From Parasponia andersonii (Eukaryota > Streptophyta > Magnoliopsida > Rosales > Cannabaceae): a stretch of DNA of 64,000 nucleotides. The notes under the pieces are model-generated. The model worked only from the letters and a program-made list of their open reading frames with translations, was not told where the DNA came from and searched no databases. The stretch covers positions 142,285 to 206,284 of the forward strand of contig JXTB01000225.1 of NCBI GenBank assembly GCA_002914805.1, in the 5' to 3' direction. How positions within the stretch are numbered: the stretch's first letter is position 1; every line of letters starts with the position of its first letter. This document shows, one piece after another, positions 22,696 through 34,654 of the stretch. Position numbers and translations under genes: made by a program.

Positions 22696-24258
22696 GTCCT
22701 TGGCTTTGGCTGTGGCTGTGCCGAGAGGGCTTTGATTATTATCTTAGTGGTTAAAGTCAACTGACGCGATTAAGGAAAAATAGGGTTTTGTCCTAAGGAA
22801 CTTAGCTAAGATAGGTACAGATTAGACTGTTTGTAAACAGTGGAGGGAGGAGGGTTTTTATTGGACATGGGGTAGGGATCCGGTGTGTGCTAATCTATGA
22901 TGATTTATAAATGGCGTTTTTTAGTTGTTAGTGCGCAGATCTTTAAGTCTGATCGTGTATAGATATAATTGTGTCTAAACTAATTTTATATGTGAGGGGG
23001 GAAAAAAAAAATATTGAATGGGTATCTTGCTTTGGTGGTAAACGAAAGTATTAATATTGTAATTACATAAGGGATTGCTTAGAATGGTGATCAATGACTT
23101 TGTTTTCTTATTTTTTATTTTGTTCCAAAAAAAAGAGTTAAATATATAGTTAAACATATTATTATATATAATTAAAGCTGAGCAAATAATTATTATGCAA
23201 ATAAAATGTTTCACTGTAGAAATAACAATAATTTGGCTTTTTGGTGTGATTTTACGGATTTATCCTTAAGTGTCTGGTTGTGACCTATTAATAAGTGTGA
23301 TTATTTCATCTTTTCGTTTTTATTTGTATGATTTGGCCGAATTGTCTCGCTGTCTCTATGTATGGGCGAGAGGTTGGACTTGGTTTTTGTGTTTTTTTTT
23401 TTTTTTGTCCTTGGTTACTCCGCCATCCTTCTTCCATCAATTCGCTACTTTATTTCTTTCTCTCTCTTTCTATCTTTTGAGTGCCTTCTTCCGTTTTATT
23501 TTTCGTTTTTTATGCCTTATTTTCTCTCTTTTCACATATCGTTTTCTTCTCTCATTCTCTCCGACGATGACTTCCTTTATTTTCTTGTTTGATTTATACT
23601 CTCTAATAAACCTCTATAAGTTGTCTTCTTCTCCTGATTTATTTTCTCTAATCTTTTGTTTTCTCAGATCTAGTTCGTTTGTTTGGGTTTGGCTCTATTT
23701 ATTCCAGTTGCTCTTGATTTTTTTTTTTTTTATCTTGGGTGCTTCGATCGGTTTCGTGATTATTTTCATTTTTGTGGCATTTTTTCGAACTTGAACTTTG
23801 TATTCTTAATTCTCCCCTCCCCGATGTGTCACGCTCTTTGTATTCTAGGTGGTTGTTTATTTCTTGTTCATCTTTGTAGATATTATGGAATGATTCTTTA
23901 TTGTTTGATCCTGTTTTTGTGGCTGTGATTTCTATTTGTTACAGTTTTTAGGGTTTGGTTTGTTGTTTCTCTGTTCTATATTATTTTGTTGGGCCTTTGT
24001 TTGTAGATGTGGGTTTCTTATTTTTGGGCTTCGATATTCCTTTGTGGACTAGATGTGGCTCTTCTATTTTTGGGCTTTTTATTTGGAAATTGGAGTTGGA
24101 TGGGCTTTTATATCATCTGATAAATGTCATTTTGTTTATTAGTTTATTTACTTGTTTTTTTAGTAAAATGCCTATAATTTTTTTGTATTTTTTTTTTACA
24201 AATTTGTGTGCATATATATATATACATGTAAAATAATGTGTGCGTCTGTGTATGGGCA

Positions 24259-24311
24259 TGTGTATGTGTGTGTGTGTGCGCGCGCGCGCACGTGTGTATG
24301 TGCATGTGCTT
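24259..24311. repeat. Alternating (TG)n(CG)n(TG)n tract
   Basis: This is about 50 bases of alternating pyrimidine and purine, with a central pure CG run at roughly 24278-24289. Such sequence can adopt Z-DNA. Confidence 0.75.
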
Positions 24312-24433
24312 GTTTCTGTGTGGTTAAATTTTTAGATTTTTCCCTAGAAGAGTTGTATCACAATTTTGCTTTTTCTCATTTAAAAAAAAATCATTTTTTT
24401 TTTATATTTATCATCTGTTCTAGATTTTTTTTT

Positions 24434-24780
24434 GTGCTAATTATAATCCCTGATTTTACTTTTGATTATCTGTCTACTTGCATTTATTAATTGAGTCCTG
24501 TTCACATAATGTCATTGAATGTTGTTCTGATATTTTGCTATTACTTTCGTCCAAAAAAAAAAGAGGAAAAAAAGTGAAAAAAAAATAGAAAATGAAGTCT
24601 GATTCTGATGCTAATTATGATCCATATTTTTACTTTTCATTATGTGTCTATTCGCGTTTTGAATTAAATACTAATCGTATAACTTCATTAAATGATGTTT
24701 TGATATTTTCCTATTATTTTCATCCCAAAAAAGAAAAAGAAAATAAAAATGAAATAAAATAAAAATAATTTAGAGATAAT
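24434..24780. repeat. Tandem duplication, about 174 bp period
   Basis: Two diverged copies start at 24434 (GTGCTAATTATAATCC) and 24608 (ATGCTAATTATGATCC). Both run through a shared TTGATATTTT-like block and each ends in an A-rich stretch (AAAAAAGA...). Confidence 0.7.
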
Positions 24781-25628
24781 GATGAAAAGTGGGGCAATTT
24801 TTTGTTAAATGTGTTTGTGGAGTTTTCCTTCTTATCTAGTTTTTTTATGAGATATTCGGCTTTTTCACTATTTAATTACTTAAAGTATTGGTGTTGAATA
24901 AGTTTCTAATTTTCTTATATTAAATATATATCAATTTTTATTATGTGTTGTTTCTAGATATTACCATATGTCAAAATTTCTTTTAATGCCTTTTGCAATC
25001 TCTTTATTGCCGTTTAATTATAAATACTGAAGTTATTTACTGCCTTATTTCACACTCTATTCATGTTTATCTTCCTTCTCACTCACAACTTGCTGAGTTT
25101 CCTTTTAACCTCCTTGATTGTATTTATTATGCTATTATTACTTTCTCTGTACTTCGTATAATTGCTAACTGTTTATAGTTGATCTGAGGAACTTTTTTTT
25201 GAAATAGTTCAAGTATTATTACTCTTTATTATATTCAGTTATGTTATTTTCTCTTTCTTTTCTTTCAATTATTAGTATGCTTTATTTTGGTGTTCATTAA
25301 TGTCTATACTATGTACTATTGATATATAGTTGAGATGTTTACTTATTTATTCTTCTCTTAAATATCATGTACTATTGAAGTGTTTTATTAAATACTGTTG
25401 CTTTTCACCTTAATGATATTCTATCATATTATTTGTTGATGTACATTATTTCTCTTACATCCATTCTGTTTAGATATTTGTCTCTTCATTATTTTGTATT
25501 TGGATGGTATAAAAAACTTCAATACTCTTTTTTTTTTGTAAAAAAATTTTCTATGTTTGATGTATTTATTTTCGTTGCCTTTTTCCCAGCCCTTTTATCC
25601 AGTCTTTTTTTCTTGTCTTTCTTTTCTT

Positions 25629-26305
25629 NNNNNNNNNNNNNNNNNNNNNNNNNNNNNNNNNNNNNNNNNNNNNNNNNNNNNNNNNNNNNNNNNNNNNNNN
25701 NNNNNNNNNNNNNNNNNNNNNNNNNNNNNNNNNNNNNNNNNNNNNNNNNNNNNNNNNNNNNNNNNNNNNNNNNNNNNNNNNNNNNNNNNNNNNNNNNNNN
25801 NNNNNNNNNNNNNNNNNNNNNNNNNNNNNNNNNNNNNNNNNNNNNNNNNNNNNNNNNNNNNNNNNNNNNNNNNNNNNNNNNNNNNNNNNNNNNNNNNNNN
25901 NNNNNNNNNNNNNNNNNNNNNNNNNNNNNNNNNNNNNNNNNNNNNNNNNNNNNNNNNNNNNNNNNNNNNNNNNNNNNNNNNNNNNNNNNNNNNNNNNNNN
26001 NNNNNNNNNNNNNNNNNNNNNNNNNNNNNNNNNNNNNNNNNNNNNNNNNNNNNNNNNNNNNNNNNNNNNNNNNNNNNNNNNNNNNNNNNNNNNNNNNNNN
26101 NNNNNNNNNNNNNNNNNNNNNNNNNNNNNNNNNNNNNNNNNNNNNNNNNNNNNNNNNNNNNNNNNNNNNNNNNNNNNNNNNNNNNNNNNNNNNNNNNNNN
26201 NNNNNNNNNNNNNNNNNNNNNNNNNNNNNNNNNNNNNNNNNNNNNNNNNNNNNNNNNNNNNNNNNNNNNNNNNNNNNNNNNNNNNNNNNNNNNNNNNNNN
26301 NNNNN
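25629..26305. other. Assembly gap (677 N)
   Basis: Undetermined sequence. Open frames spanning it are artefacts. Confidence 1.
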
Positions 26306-27476
26306 TATATATATAGATACATCTATTTATCTATATATATATATATATTATATAATTGTATTGAATATAAGGAATCGATCATACTTGATTGATCAAAAAT
26401 TTTACCACTTCCATTAACAAAGAGGAGAATGAAGAATTTTTTACGAAGAAAAAGAAGGACGAAAGAAAACAAGATTATATGTTATTTCATTGTAAAGCCA
26501 TTGGGAAAAAAGTCTTATTCCTATCATATATTCAATTTTTTATTCATCATTTGTATAATTTAATATTTTATACATTTGGACTGAAGGACTTTGATTTTAT
26601 ATGTAATTACGAAGTTGTATTTAAAGCTTTATTACAAGGACTATGAATAACAAAATAAAAATAGTACGAGTTTGAATATTTTATATCCCAAATTTTTTAT
26701 TTTACCTAAAAAAAAGGAGGAACAACAGGGAAATATTTGCAATTTACAATGGCTTTGCATAGTAAAATATAAATACTATTACTTATTAACTAGGAAAAAC
26801 ATTGAAATTTTTACTATCTCCAATAACTGTAAATAATATAATAAAAATATTATTAGTTATTAGTTTAAATAATTATTATCCTAGAATATCTCCCGGCTAT
26901 ATGTCCAAATAATATTAGCCAAATATCGCCCGTTTGAACCCTTTCTTTCTCCCTCCCCTTTCGCTTTTAATTGTATGCTTTTATAGTCTTATTATTTGGA
27001 ATGTTCTAAGAAATGTTGTTATGTCAGAGATTCTAGATAATTTTGTATGAGTTGATAATTTTTCATAAGTTAGAAAAAAAAAAAGCAAAAAAAAAAGGAA
27101 ATTTCAAAAAAATCATAAAAAAATGTTATAATTAATTCAACATTAATAATAATCATCCAAATTATAATTAGTATAGCACAAATGAATTAACAAAGCTAAA
27201 AAGAAAAATACAGGAAAAAGAAAGAATTAATTACTCTTTACACAGATAGTATTACTATATTATTCCATAAGCTTTAAACAAAAAAAATAACATGATACTT
27301 ATTTTTTGTTGGTCTCTTTTCTCTACCGTCTTTAGAATCAAATAAATATACAAATAATGTCAGAAAATTTCTGACCATCAAAGCATCAACACAGATGACG
27401 TCATTATTGTCTTCTAAATGAAGACTCTGTATTTAACAACGATGCTATTTTAGATTGTCAACATTAGAATTCCAGT
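26306..27476. other. AT-rich segment before the Helitron coding region
   Basis: It begins with TA repeats right after the gap. A small open frame at 26389-26646 (85 codons, Lys-rich then hydrophobic) matches nothing I recognise. The remainder is AT-rich and probably the 5' noncoding part of the Helitron. Confidence 0.45.
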
Positions 27477-27856
27477 ATGAATTTAGAAAATATTCACCGA
27501 TCAAGACTCACTACAATATCCACCTTTACAAATCCTGAAAAATATTTTTCCCACTCAACTTTCTCCTCGGCATCAACTAGCTTCAATACACAAAGTAATC
27601 TATTCATTCCCTATATAAAAATAGGGACAAAAACCCTTCATTTATTATGCATTGGTTATATTTATAGGTGATATTAATAAATATCACGATTTTGGAGACT
27701 GCTTTTGCATTTGTAAATATTGCAACGCATCTTTTTGGTTTGACGAATCTACCAAAAGAACTTATCTACCAAAATATAATCTATGTTGTAAAGATGGAAA
27801 AATTAAATTTCCTCCAATAAAAAAACCTCATCCTATACTAGATCAATTACTTGATT
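27477..27856 (+). pseudogene. Helitron Rep/helicase, 5' exons (cut by retrotransposon)
   Basis: After a likely splice acceptor (TTTATAG, exon from 27668) the frame reads FGDCFCICKYCNASFWFDE ... YNLCCKDGKIKFPPIKKPHP, then LDQLLDYY. This is the Cys-rich N-terminal signature of plant Helitron helicase-like proteins. The preceding open frame at 27477-27644 may be an upstream exon. The reading frame is broken at 27861 by the retrotransposon and picks up again at 44491 with RGPLSTYFRK. Confidence 0.8.
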
Positions 27857-27861
27857 ATTAC
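27857..27861. repeat. Target-site duplication ATTAC (left)
   Basis: ATTAC precedes the 5' LTR and recurs at 44486-44490 after the 3' LTR. It joins two halves of one Helitron gene. Confidence 0.88.
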
Positions 27862-28507
27862 TGTAAAAACCCAGAATTTTCGAGGATAATTTGGATATTT
27901 TACCAATTTTTCGGATATAATAAGGGATGGATTAATTTGTAAAAGTTTTGTGTAGAAGGACTAAATTGCAATTTTGGAGGGACTAGTTTGAAAGAAATTT
28001 GAAATTTTGGAGATTATTGTGCAATTTTTAAAAATTGCATAGTCCCCATTAAAATAGGGCCACATGACCCTGTCATTTCTTACCCTCTCTTTCAATCTCC
28101 CTCGCTCCCTTCTTCACTCTCGATTGAAGACCACCAAAGGAGGTGCCGCTGCTTCTTGATATCATCCAGCCGTAGGAACTACCAGCGAAGCTCGCCAGCA
28201 CCACGGCTGAGTCCACGTTGACTAGCTGCAACCACCGGAGGAGTTCACCATCATCGGAGAAGGAGAAGAGGCCGCAAAAGAATTTTTGTCACCAGTGACA
28301 ATTTCGGCCACCATTCGACCTCAAACTGGACTAGTTGGATTCATCTCGTCGCAAGGATCATCAAGATATATATATCTTAACTCTATATTGCCCAAATCAA
28401 AAGTTGTCATTTTTGGATATTTTGAGTTTAAGTTTGACTTTTTAATCTGGCTGCTTGATTATGATATTGTTGTCATTTTTGGATTATACTCGAAAAATGA
28501 GGAAGTT

Positions 28508-28541
<34 letters not shown>

Positions 28542-28851
28542 CTTATGTTTGGTGACCGACATGAAAATCAAAATCAGATGGCTAAGATTTGCCTCGATTT
28601 ACATGCCACTGGTCTGGTGTGGGCTTAGACCTGAATTCGACAAGTTGTATGTCTAACCTAGCTATTTTAGGTGTTAGGAATTCAGTGGAGAGGTCCATTT
28701 GTGGATTTAAAGCTTCGTTGAGAAGTTGGTTTTTTGTAAGAGGACGATCGAGAGCTTGAAATTGGTTTCCGACCCTCCGGACGATCGTCAACGACATCTT
28801 AAGGATTCAATAGTGTGGTATCGCTATTCTTGTGAGGTAAGAATTCGGTTA
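27862..28851 (+). repeat. 5' LTR of the nested Tekay-like element, part 1
   Basis: It starts TGTAAAAACCCAGAATTTTC and aligns with 42586-43540. It ends at GAATTCGGTTA, where a second retrotransposon is inserted. It carries a long TA run at 28510-28541. Confidence 0.88.
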
Positions 28852-29656
28852 TGATGAGGATATGGCAAGCACGAGAGTATGGAATGCAGATTCTATCCAA
28901 GTGCACATTGGTCCAGTTACAAGAGCACGTGCAAAAAAATTCCAAAATGCATTAAGCAGACTGATTCAAGGGATTTGAGTTCAGGCATGCACGTGGAGGC
29001 CCATTAATGGAGATGAACAAATTTCTAAGGCCTTAACAAGCTTGATTCAAGACCAAGAAAGTCCATGGGCTCATATGGAATGAAATCTGATATGTAAAGA
29101 CTTGAACGCCAAGTCATAGCTTACTTTCCTATTTTAGTTATTAGTTTCCAAAAACGATTTATTTGCTTGTTTCCTTTTCTTTAATGGTGTGTAATAGGCT
29201 GAAAATTAAGGGATTAAAATCATATTGTGTACCATGTAATTAGGGACGAATTTAGGTTAGCTATTAGGGTTATTTTCCCACTTTCCTTTTCTGATTTTGG
29301 GTAAGTTGCCTTAGGCATTTTTAGGGTATTATTTAGACTTAAAATTTCGTGGCCCTTGGCCTATATATTGTACACTTTTCATTCAATAAGAGCAGATTAC
29401 AATTCATAAAAATTGAGAGCAATTTCTCTTTGGTTCTTTGAGAATTTATTCGAACTTATCAGATTTCTATGTGACGTTCATCCCTTGACTTATTAATCGA
29501 GTTTTCCATCTTTGATTGTGGCATATTCCTTTATACCAAGGTTCACATCTCTTTATAGGTATTAGGTCGAGGTTTTCCATTTGAATCTGATTATAGAACG
29601 ATCCTAGTCATCATCCTTGTATCGGGTTTCATCACAAGTTGGCAGGGTTCGTATCA
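28852..29656 (+). repeat. 5' LTR of the internally deleted gypsy element
   Basis: The LTR is 805 bp and ends GTATCA, with a primer-site-like TGGTATTCAAGACGG starting at 29659. Its first part encodes the polyprotein C-terminus (IGPVTRARAKKFQ), as does the 3' LTR. Confidence 0.87.
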
Positions 29657-30492
29657 TTTGGTATTCAAGACGGGTTCTAGTCTCAAGTTTAATCTATCCT
29701 TTATCTTTTCTTTTTAGTCAAAACTAGTCTATATTCTTTCTTCTTTCTTTCATCTAAATCATCAAAAAAAAACATAAACTCGATCTGTTCTAGTTGTAGC
29801 CAATTCAGATTGCTTGTTTCTTTTGGATCCGAATTTATTTCTTGGTGTCTTTTAGTTAGCCTTTGTATTTTCTATTATTATTTGGGTTCTCAATTAAAAA
29901 GAAAAAAAAGAAAAAAAAAAAAGAGACAGAATCCAGAAATGAAAAACAAAAAAAGAAGAATCTGTGGTTGAATTAGAGAATTTTGATAGTGCTTCAGTAA
30001 AACGGTTGTAACTTTTGATCCGGTTATCGAAACAACACATATTGTATATCAAATCAAAGATTATTCCAAGTCCTACGACTTTGAATTGATACATATTGTT
30101 CACCCTAGTTTTTGAGCTCAAAATCTATCGTTTTCATCACTTTCCTAGCCTTTAAAGTTTTGTGTGCGTTTTTTTTCTTTGTTTCGCTTTCTTTGCTTAT
30201 CAGTTTCTAGAAACTGTTATTTTAGGCTAATACATTAAATCCTGATTTGGTTGATGAGTTTTTTGTGTGGATTGTTGCTCAGAAATTCTGATTATTTGTT
30301 TGAATTAGTTTGATAAGAACTTTTGAAAAATTACGAGTGGAAAAAGGCAAGAGTGGTGAGCACATTAGAGGGTAAAAGCCAATCTGATATATTCGAGTGA
30401 AACATGAGTGAAATTGAGTGATTTATTACTGAGTGAAACATATGAGAGAGTGTGTGAGGTCATTTCTTTTCTAATTTTGTTGTGCAGCAAAC

Positions 30493-31752
30493 ATGTCAGA
30501 CAACAAGGACAGAAACAATACTGGAGATATATCGGGAGTGGGTGATCCAAAACTTCTCATGGAAGCCTTAATTGGCAAGATAAGAAGAGTAATGAGAGCA
30601 GAGATGGAGCAGGTTCATGAGCGGATGGACAGAAAAGAGAACTCACATATGGAACAGCCACAAATCGCTCCTAATATGCGTGGAAGAGGGAGATTCTAGC
30701 ATAGGAAAGTGAGGGTTGAAGATGAAGAGTATTATAGAGATACTTTTGGAGATGAAGATGATTGAGATTCGATTGTTGGTAATACAAGATACGGTGGGCA
30801 GTTTAGAGGAGCTAGGAATCGAGAAGATAATTCACTGGGTAATATTAAAATGAAGATTCCATCCTTTCAAGGCAAGAACGATCCAGAAGCTTACCTTGAG
30901 TGGGAGAAAAAGGTTGAATTAGTATTTGATTACCACAGTTACTCTGAGATTAAGAAGGTAAAGCTTGCTACCATTGAATTTTCTAATTATGCAATTGTAT
31001 GATGGGATCAGTTAGTAATGAATAGGAGAAGAAATAGGGAACGTCCAGTAGAGACGTAGGAGGAGATGAAAACAGTGATGAGAAAGAGGTTTGTACCGAG
31101 CTACTACTACCGGGAATTGTATAACAAGTTGCAAAGCCTTAGGCAAGGTAACTAGAGTGTAGAGGAATATTATAAGGAGATGGAGATTGCTATGATTCGA
31201 GCGAATGCAGAGGAGGATCGAGAGGCTACAATGTCCAGATTCTTGGTTGGTTTGAATCGAGAAATTGCTAATATGGTAGAACTGCAACATTACGTGGAGT
31301 TAGAAGATATGGTCCACATGGCTATAAAAATTGAGAACCAACTCAAGAGGAGGGGTAGCATAAGTCCAAGCGAAAATCTAAGTACATCCGTTTGGAAATC
31401 GAATCAATGGAAGAAGGATGAGAGGCAACCTATAATGAAGCCTAAAGCTGAGTAAAAGCAAGAAGTGACCAGCCATGTAAATCAAGGTAAATCCGATTCT
31501 TCTACTTCTAGGAATCGTGATATCAAGTGCTTTAAATGTCAAGGAATAGGTCACATAGCTAGCCAATGTCCAAACAAAAGAGTTATGGTATTGCGAGATG
31601 ACGGTGAAATTGAAACTGAAGACGAAGACGACACCGATCTTATGCCACTATTAGAGGATGCCAATGAAGAGGAATACAATGCCCAAGGAGATTTGTTGGT
31701 GGCAAGGAGAGCTTTGAGTGTGCAAGTCAAAGAAGATGAAGAGGTGCAATGA
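30493..31752 (+). pseudogene. gag of the internally deleted gypsy element
   Basis: The frame opens with MSDNKDRNNTGDISGVGDPK at 30493. Capsid motifs are IPSFQGKNDPEAYLEWEKKV, KLATIEFSNYAIV and FVPSYYYRELYNKLQSLRQG. The CCHC zinc knuckle CFKCQGIGHIASQC is intact at about 31529-31570. It is followed by an acidic spacer. Stops at about 30698, 30764, 31000, 31057, 31153 and 31453 break the frame; several replace Trp or Gln codons. Confidence 0.82.
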
Positions 31753-32031
31753 GAAAACATCTTTCATACTAGGTGCCATGTTCAAAACAAGGTATGTAGT
31801 ATGATTATTGATGGTGGTAGTTGTACTAATGTTGCTAGCACTACTATGGTAGAGAAATTAGGGTTGCCAACCATGAAGCATCCCTGGCCTTACAAGTTAC
31901 AGTGGTTAAATGATAGTGGTGAACTGAAGGTTAATAAACAAGTGTTAGTTTCTTTTCGTATTGGGAAATATGAAGATGAAGTTTTGTGTGATATAGTTCC
32001 GATGCAAGCTGGACACTTGTTACTAGGTTGA
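31753..32031 (+). pseudogene. Protease domain of the internally deleted gypsy element
   Basis: The catalytic region reads SMIIDGGSCTNVASTTMVEKL, where Asp-Gly-Gly stands in place of the usual Asp-Ser/Thr-Gly. The C-terminal region QAGHLLLG is followed by a TGA where a Trp or Arg codon is expected. Confidence 0.72.
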
Positions 32032-32312
32032 CCATGAAAATTTGATAGGCGTATTAAACATGATGGCTTCACCAACAAGTACTCGTTTGTACTTAATCAA
32101 AGGATAATCACTCTAGTTCCTTTGACACCAAAAGAAGTTCACAAAGATCAAGTCAGGTTATAAAAAGAGAGTGATCAAAAGAGAAAGAGTGAAAAGAGTT
32201 AGAGGCCGAAGAAAAAAAGAGAGAAAAGACAATAATAGATTCGGCCATTGAGAGAAAAACAGAGAGAAAATAAAATAATTTTTATGCAAAAGCCAAAGAA
32301 ATTAAGAGAGCG

Positions 32313-33178
32313 ATGTTTTCAAATCAGCCGATGATTATACTCTTGTACAATGAGACATTTTTAAACACTAACGATCTTGACCCTGCTTTGCATAGTTCTA
32401 TTGTTTCTCTCTTGCAGGAATTTGGTGATGTTTTCCCCGAGAAAATTCCTAGTGGATTACCACCAGTCCGAGGTATTGAGTATCAAATTGACTTCGTGCA
32501 CGTTGCTATCATTCCAAACAGATCAGTATATAGGAGTAACTCCGAGGAGACAAAGGAACTACAAATGCAGGTTGATGAAGAAAAGATTCGCGCTATCCGA
32601 GAATGGCCAAGTCCAATAAGCGTAAGTAATGTGCAATGTTTTCAAGGACTTGCGAGTCTTTACCAAAGATTCGTGAAAAATTTTAGTACCATAGCCACAC
32701 CAATAGCTGAAGTTATCAAGAAAAATATTGGGTTTAAATGGGGAGAAAAGCAAGAGAAGGCATTTCAATTACTCAAGGAGGAATTAACTCATACATCTTT
32801 ACTTGCTTTACCTAACTTTGCGAAAACTTTTGAGATTGAATATGATGCTTCAGGTTTAAGTATTGGCGCAGTTCCTATGCAAGAAGGATGACCAATTGCA
32901 TATTTTAGTGAGAAACTAAGTGGGACTGCTTTAAACTACCCTACTTATGATAAAGAAATGTATGCATTGGTTCGAGATTCGGAAACATGGCAAAATTACC
33001 TTTGGCCTAAAGAGTTCGTGATTCGCACCGATCATGAGTCCTTGAAGCACCTTAAAGGTCAGCACAAGTTGAATAAGAAGCTTGCACGATGGGTGGAATT
33101 TATCAAGATGTTTGCATACGTCATCCGATATAAATAAAGCAAAGATTTGAGGACAAATCATTTTCAAGAGGAGGGGAA
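32313..33178 (+). pseudogene. Deleted reverse transcriptase joined to RNase H; integrase absent
   Basis: The frame starts upstream of reverse transcriptase (FPEKIPSGLPPVRGIEYQID) and reaches TKELQMQV at about 32575. It then jumps in frame to DEEKIRAIREWPSPISVSN, which belongs to the connection region after the palm. The whole catalytic palm is missing. RNase H follows ([42 protein letters not shown]). After VIRYK the sequence jumps to SKDLRTNHFQEEGN, the family's polyprotein end, so integrase is also missing. Stops lie at 32889 and 33136. A purine tract (AAGAGGAGGGGAA) ends it. Confidence 0.82.
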
Positions 33179-33975
33179 TGATGAGGATATGGCAAGCACG
33201 AGAATATGGAATGCGGATCCTATCCAAGTTCACATTGGTCCAGTTACAAGAACATGTGCAAAAAAATACCAAAATGCATTAAGTGGACTGATTCAAGGGA
33301 TTTGGATTCAGGCATACATGTGGAGGCCCATTAATAGAGATGAACAAATTTCTAAGGCCTTTACAAGTTTAATTCAAGATCAAAAAAGTCCATAGGCTCA
33401 TATGGAAGGGAAATCTGATATGTAAAGACTTGAACGCCAAGTCATAGCTTACTTTCTTATTTTAGTTATTAGTTTCCAAAAACGATTTATTTGCTTGTTT
33501 TCTTTTCTTTAGTGATGTGTAATAGGCTGAAAATTAAATCAGATTGCCTACCATGTAATTAGGGACGAATTTAGGTTAGCTATTATGGTTATTTTCCCAC
33601 TTTCCTTTTCTGATTTTGGGTAAGTTGCCTTAGGCGTTTTTAGGGTGTTTTTTAGACTTAAAATTTCGTGACCCTTGGCCTATATATTGTATACTTTTCA
33701 TTCAATAAGAGCATATTACAATTCATAAAAATTGAGAGCAATTTCTCTTTGGTTCTTTGAGAACTTATTCGAACTTATCAGATTTCTCTGTGGCGTTCGT
33801 CCCTTGACTTATCAATCGATTTTTCCATCCTTGATTGTGGCGTCTTCCTTTATACTAAGGTTCACATCTCTTTATAGGTGTTGGGTCGAGGTTTTCCATC
33901 TAAATCTGATTGTAGAACGGTCCTAGGCACCATCTTTGTATCGGGTTTCATCACAAGTTGGCGGGGTTCATATCA
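33179..33975 (+). repeat. 3' LTR of the internally deleted gypsy element
   Basis: The LTR is 797 bp and close to 28852-29656. The polyprotein frame runs from 33147 into it, reading MASTRIWNADPIQVHIGPVT and ending at 33395. Confidence 0.87.
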
Positions 33976-34617
33976 TTTTACCTTCGTTTTATACTATTTT
34001 CGAATAAAATTTCTTTTCTGCAATATATGAGAATAAATGTGGTTCTCGAATTTCTTGAACATATGTGATGGACTGTGCTGGTATGATATACATATGCTGG
34101 TATGATATACATATATACTATATTGTTCTAGGGAATTTTTGAGTGCAGGTTATTTTGGGTATATCAAAAATAGGGCCATTATACTGTCCGTTTTTCTATA
34201 AAAACCTAATATGCTTATTTTATTGAAAAACCAGAGCATGATTATTTTCACACTTTATTTCTATATTGCACGTGTCATAGGATCATACACGAGCAATGTG
34301 CTAGCATTGTGGGTTTACAGTGTAGCGTTGCGTACCCCATCATTGGTGTAGAGTCTGTAAACCCGCGCGGGATTTTGATACTTCTGATTATCTCCCTATT
34401 TGGTAGGCGTAGGAAATTTGGTTGCCCCTTCAGGTTTGGTTGGGGACATATGGGTGTCCCTTCCAGGTATGGGCTCAAGTGTCAGGTAGGCTGTTAGATA
34501 CACTTAGTGCCATCATCCTGAGTTTCCATAGATGAGAGGATGTGAGCTCATGGGTATGGGTTGGTTTGTGTTATGTGCATATAGATTGATGGTTTTGATC
34601 ATACTACTTTATATACT

Positions 34618-34654
<37 letters not shown>

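Larger units (their letters stand above)
22696..25628. other. Upstream region of the AMT gene, AT/T-rich, no gene seen
   Basis: The first few hundred bases should hold the AMT promoter on the - strand. A W-box core (TTGACT on the - strand) lies at 22755-22760, but single copies are common by chance. From 23270 to 25600 the + strand is rich in T and CT runs. Long open frames here encode only Phe/Ser/Leu-rich low-complexity peptides with no recognisable domain. Confidence 0.5.
28852..33975 (+). mobile_element. Internally deleted Ty3/gypsy element in the 5' LTR of the Tekay-like element
   Basis: The element is 5.1 kb, with LTRs at 28852-29656 and 33179-33975, both beginning TGATGAGGATATGGC and ending TATCA. 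The flanks (GGTTA and TTTTA) are a poor 5 bp match and may be a mutated target duplication. It encodes gag, protease and RNase H, but most of reverse transcriptase and all of integrase are missing, so it is non-autonomous. The interrupted LTR resumes at 33976 with TTTTACCTTCG. Confidence 0.88.

Noticed and set aside
23270..24490. A series of overlapping open frames of 76-174 codons on the + strand
   Set aside because: The products are Phe/Ser/Leu/Tyr-rich low-complexity peptides from T-rich DNA; three overlapping frames are open at once and none has a domain or splice context I recognise.
25433..26417. Long open frames of 267-319 codons on both strands
   Set aside because: They consist almost entirely of N from the assembly gap.
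28847..33980. Clean 5 bp target duplication for the deleted gypsy element
   Set aside because: The flanks read GGTTA and TTTTA; only the last three bases agree, so a duplication is plausible but not shown.
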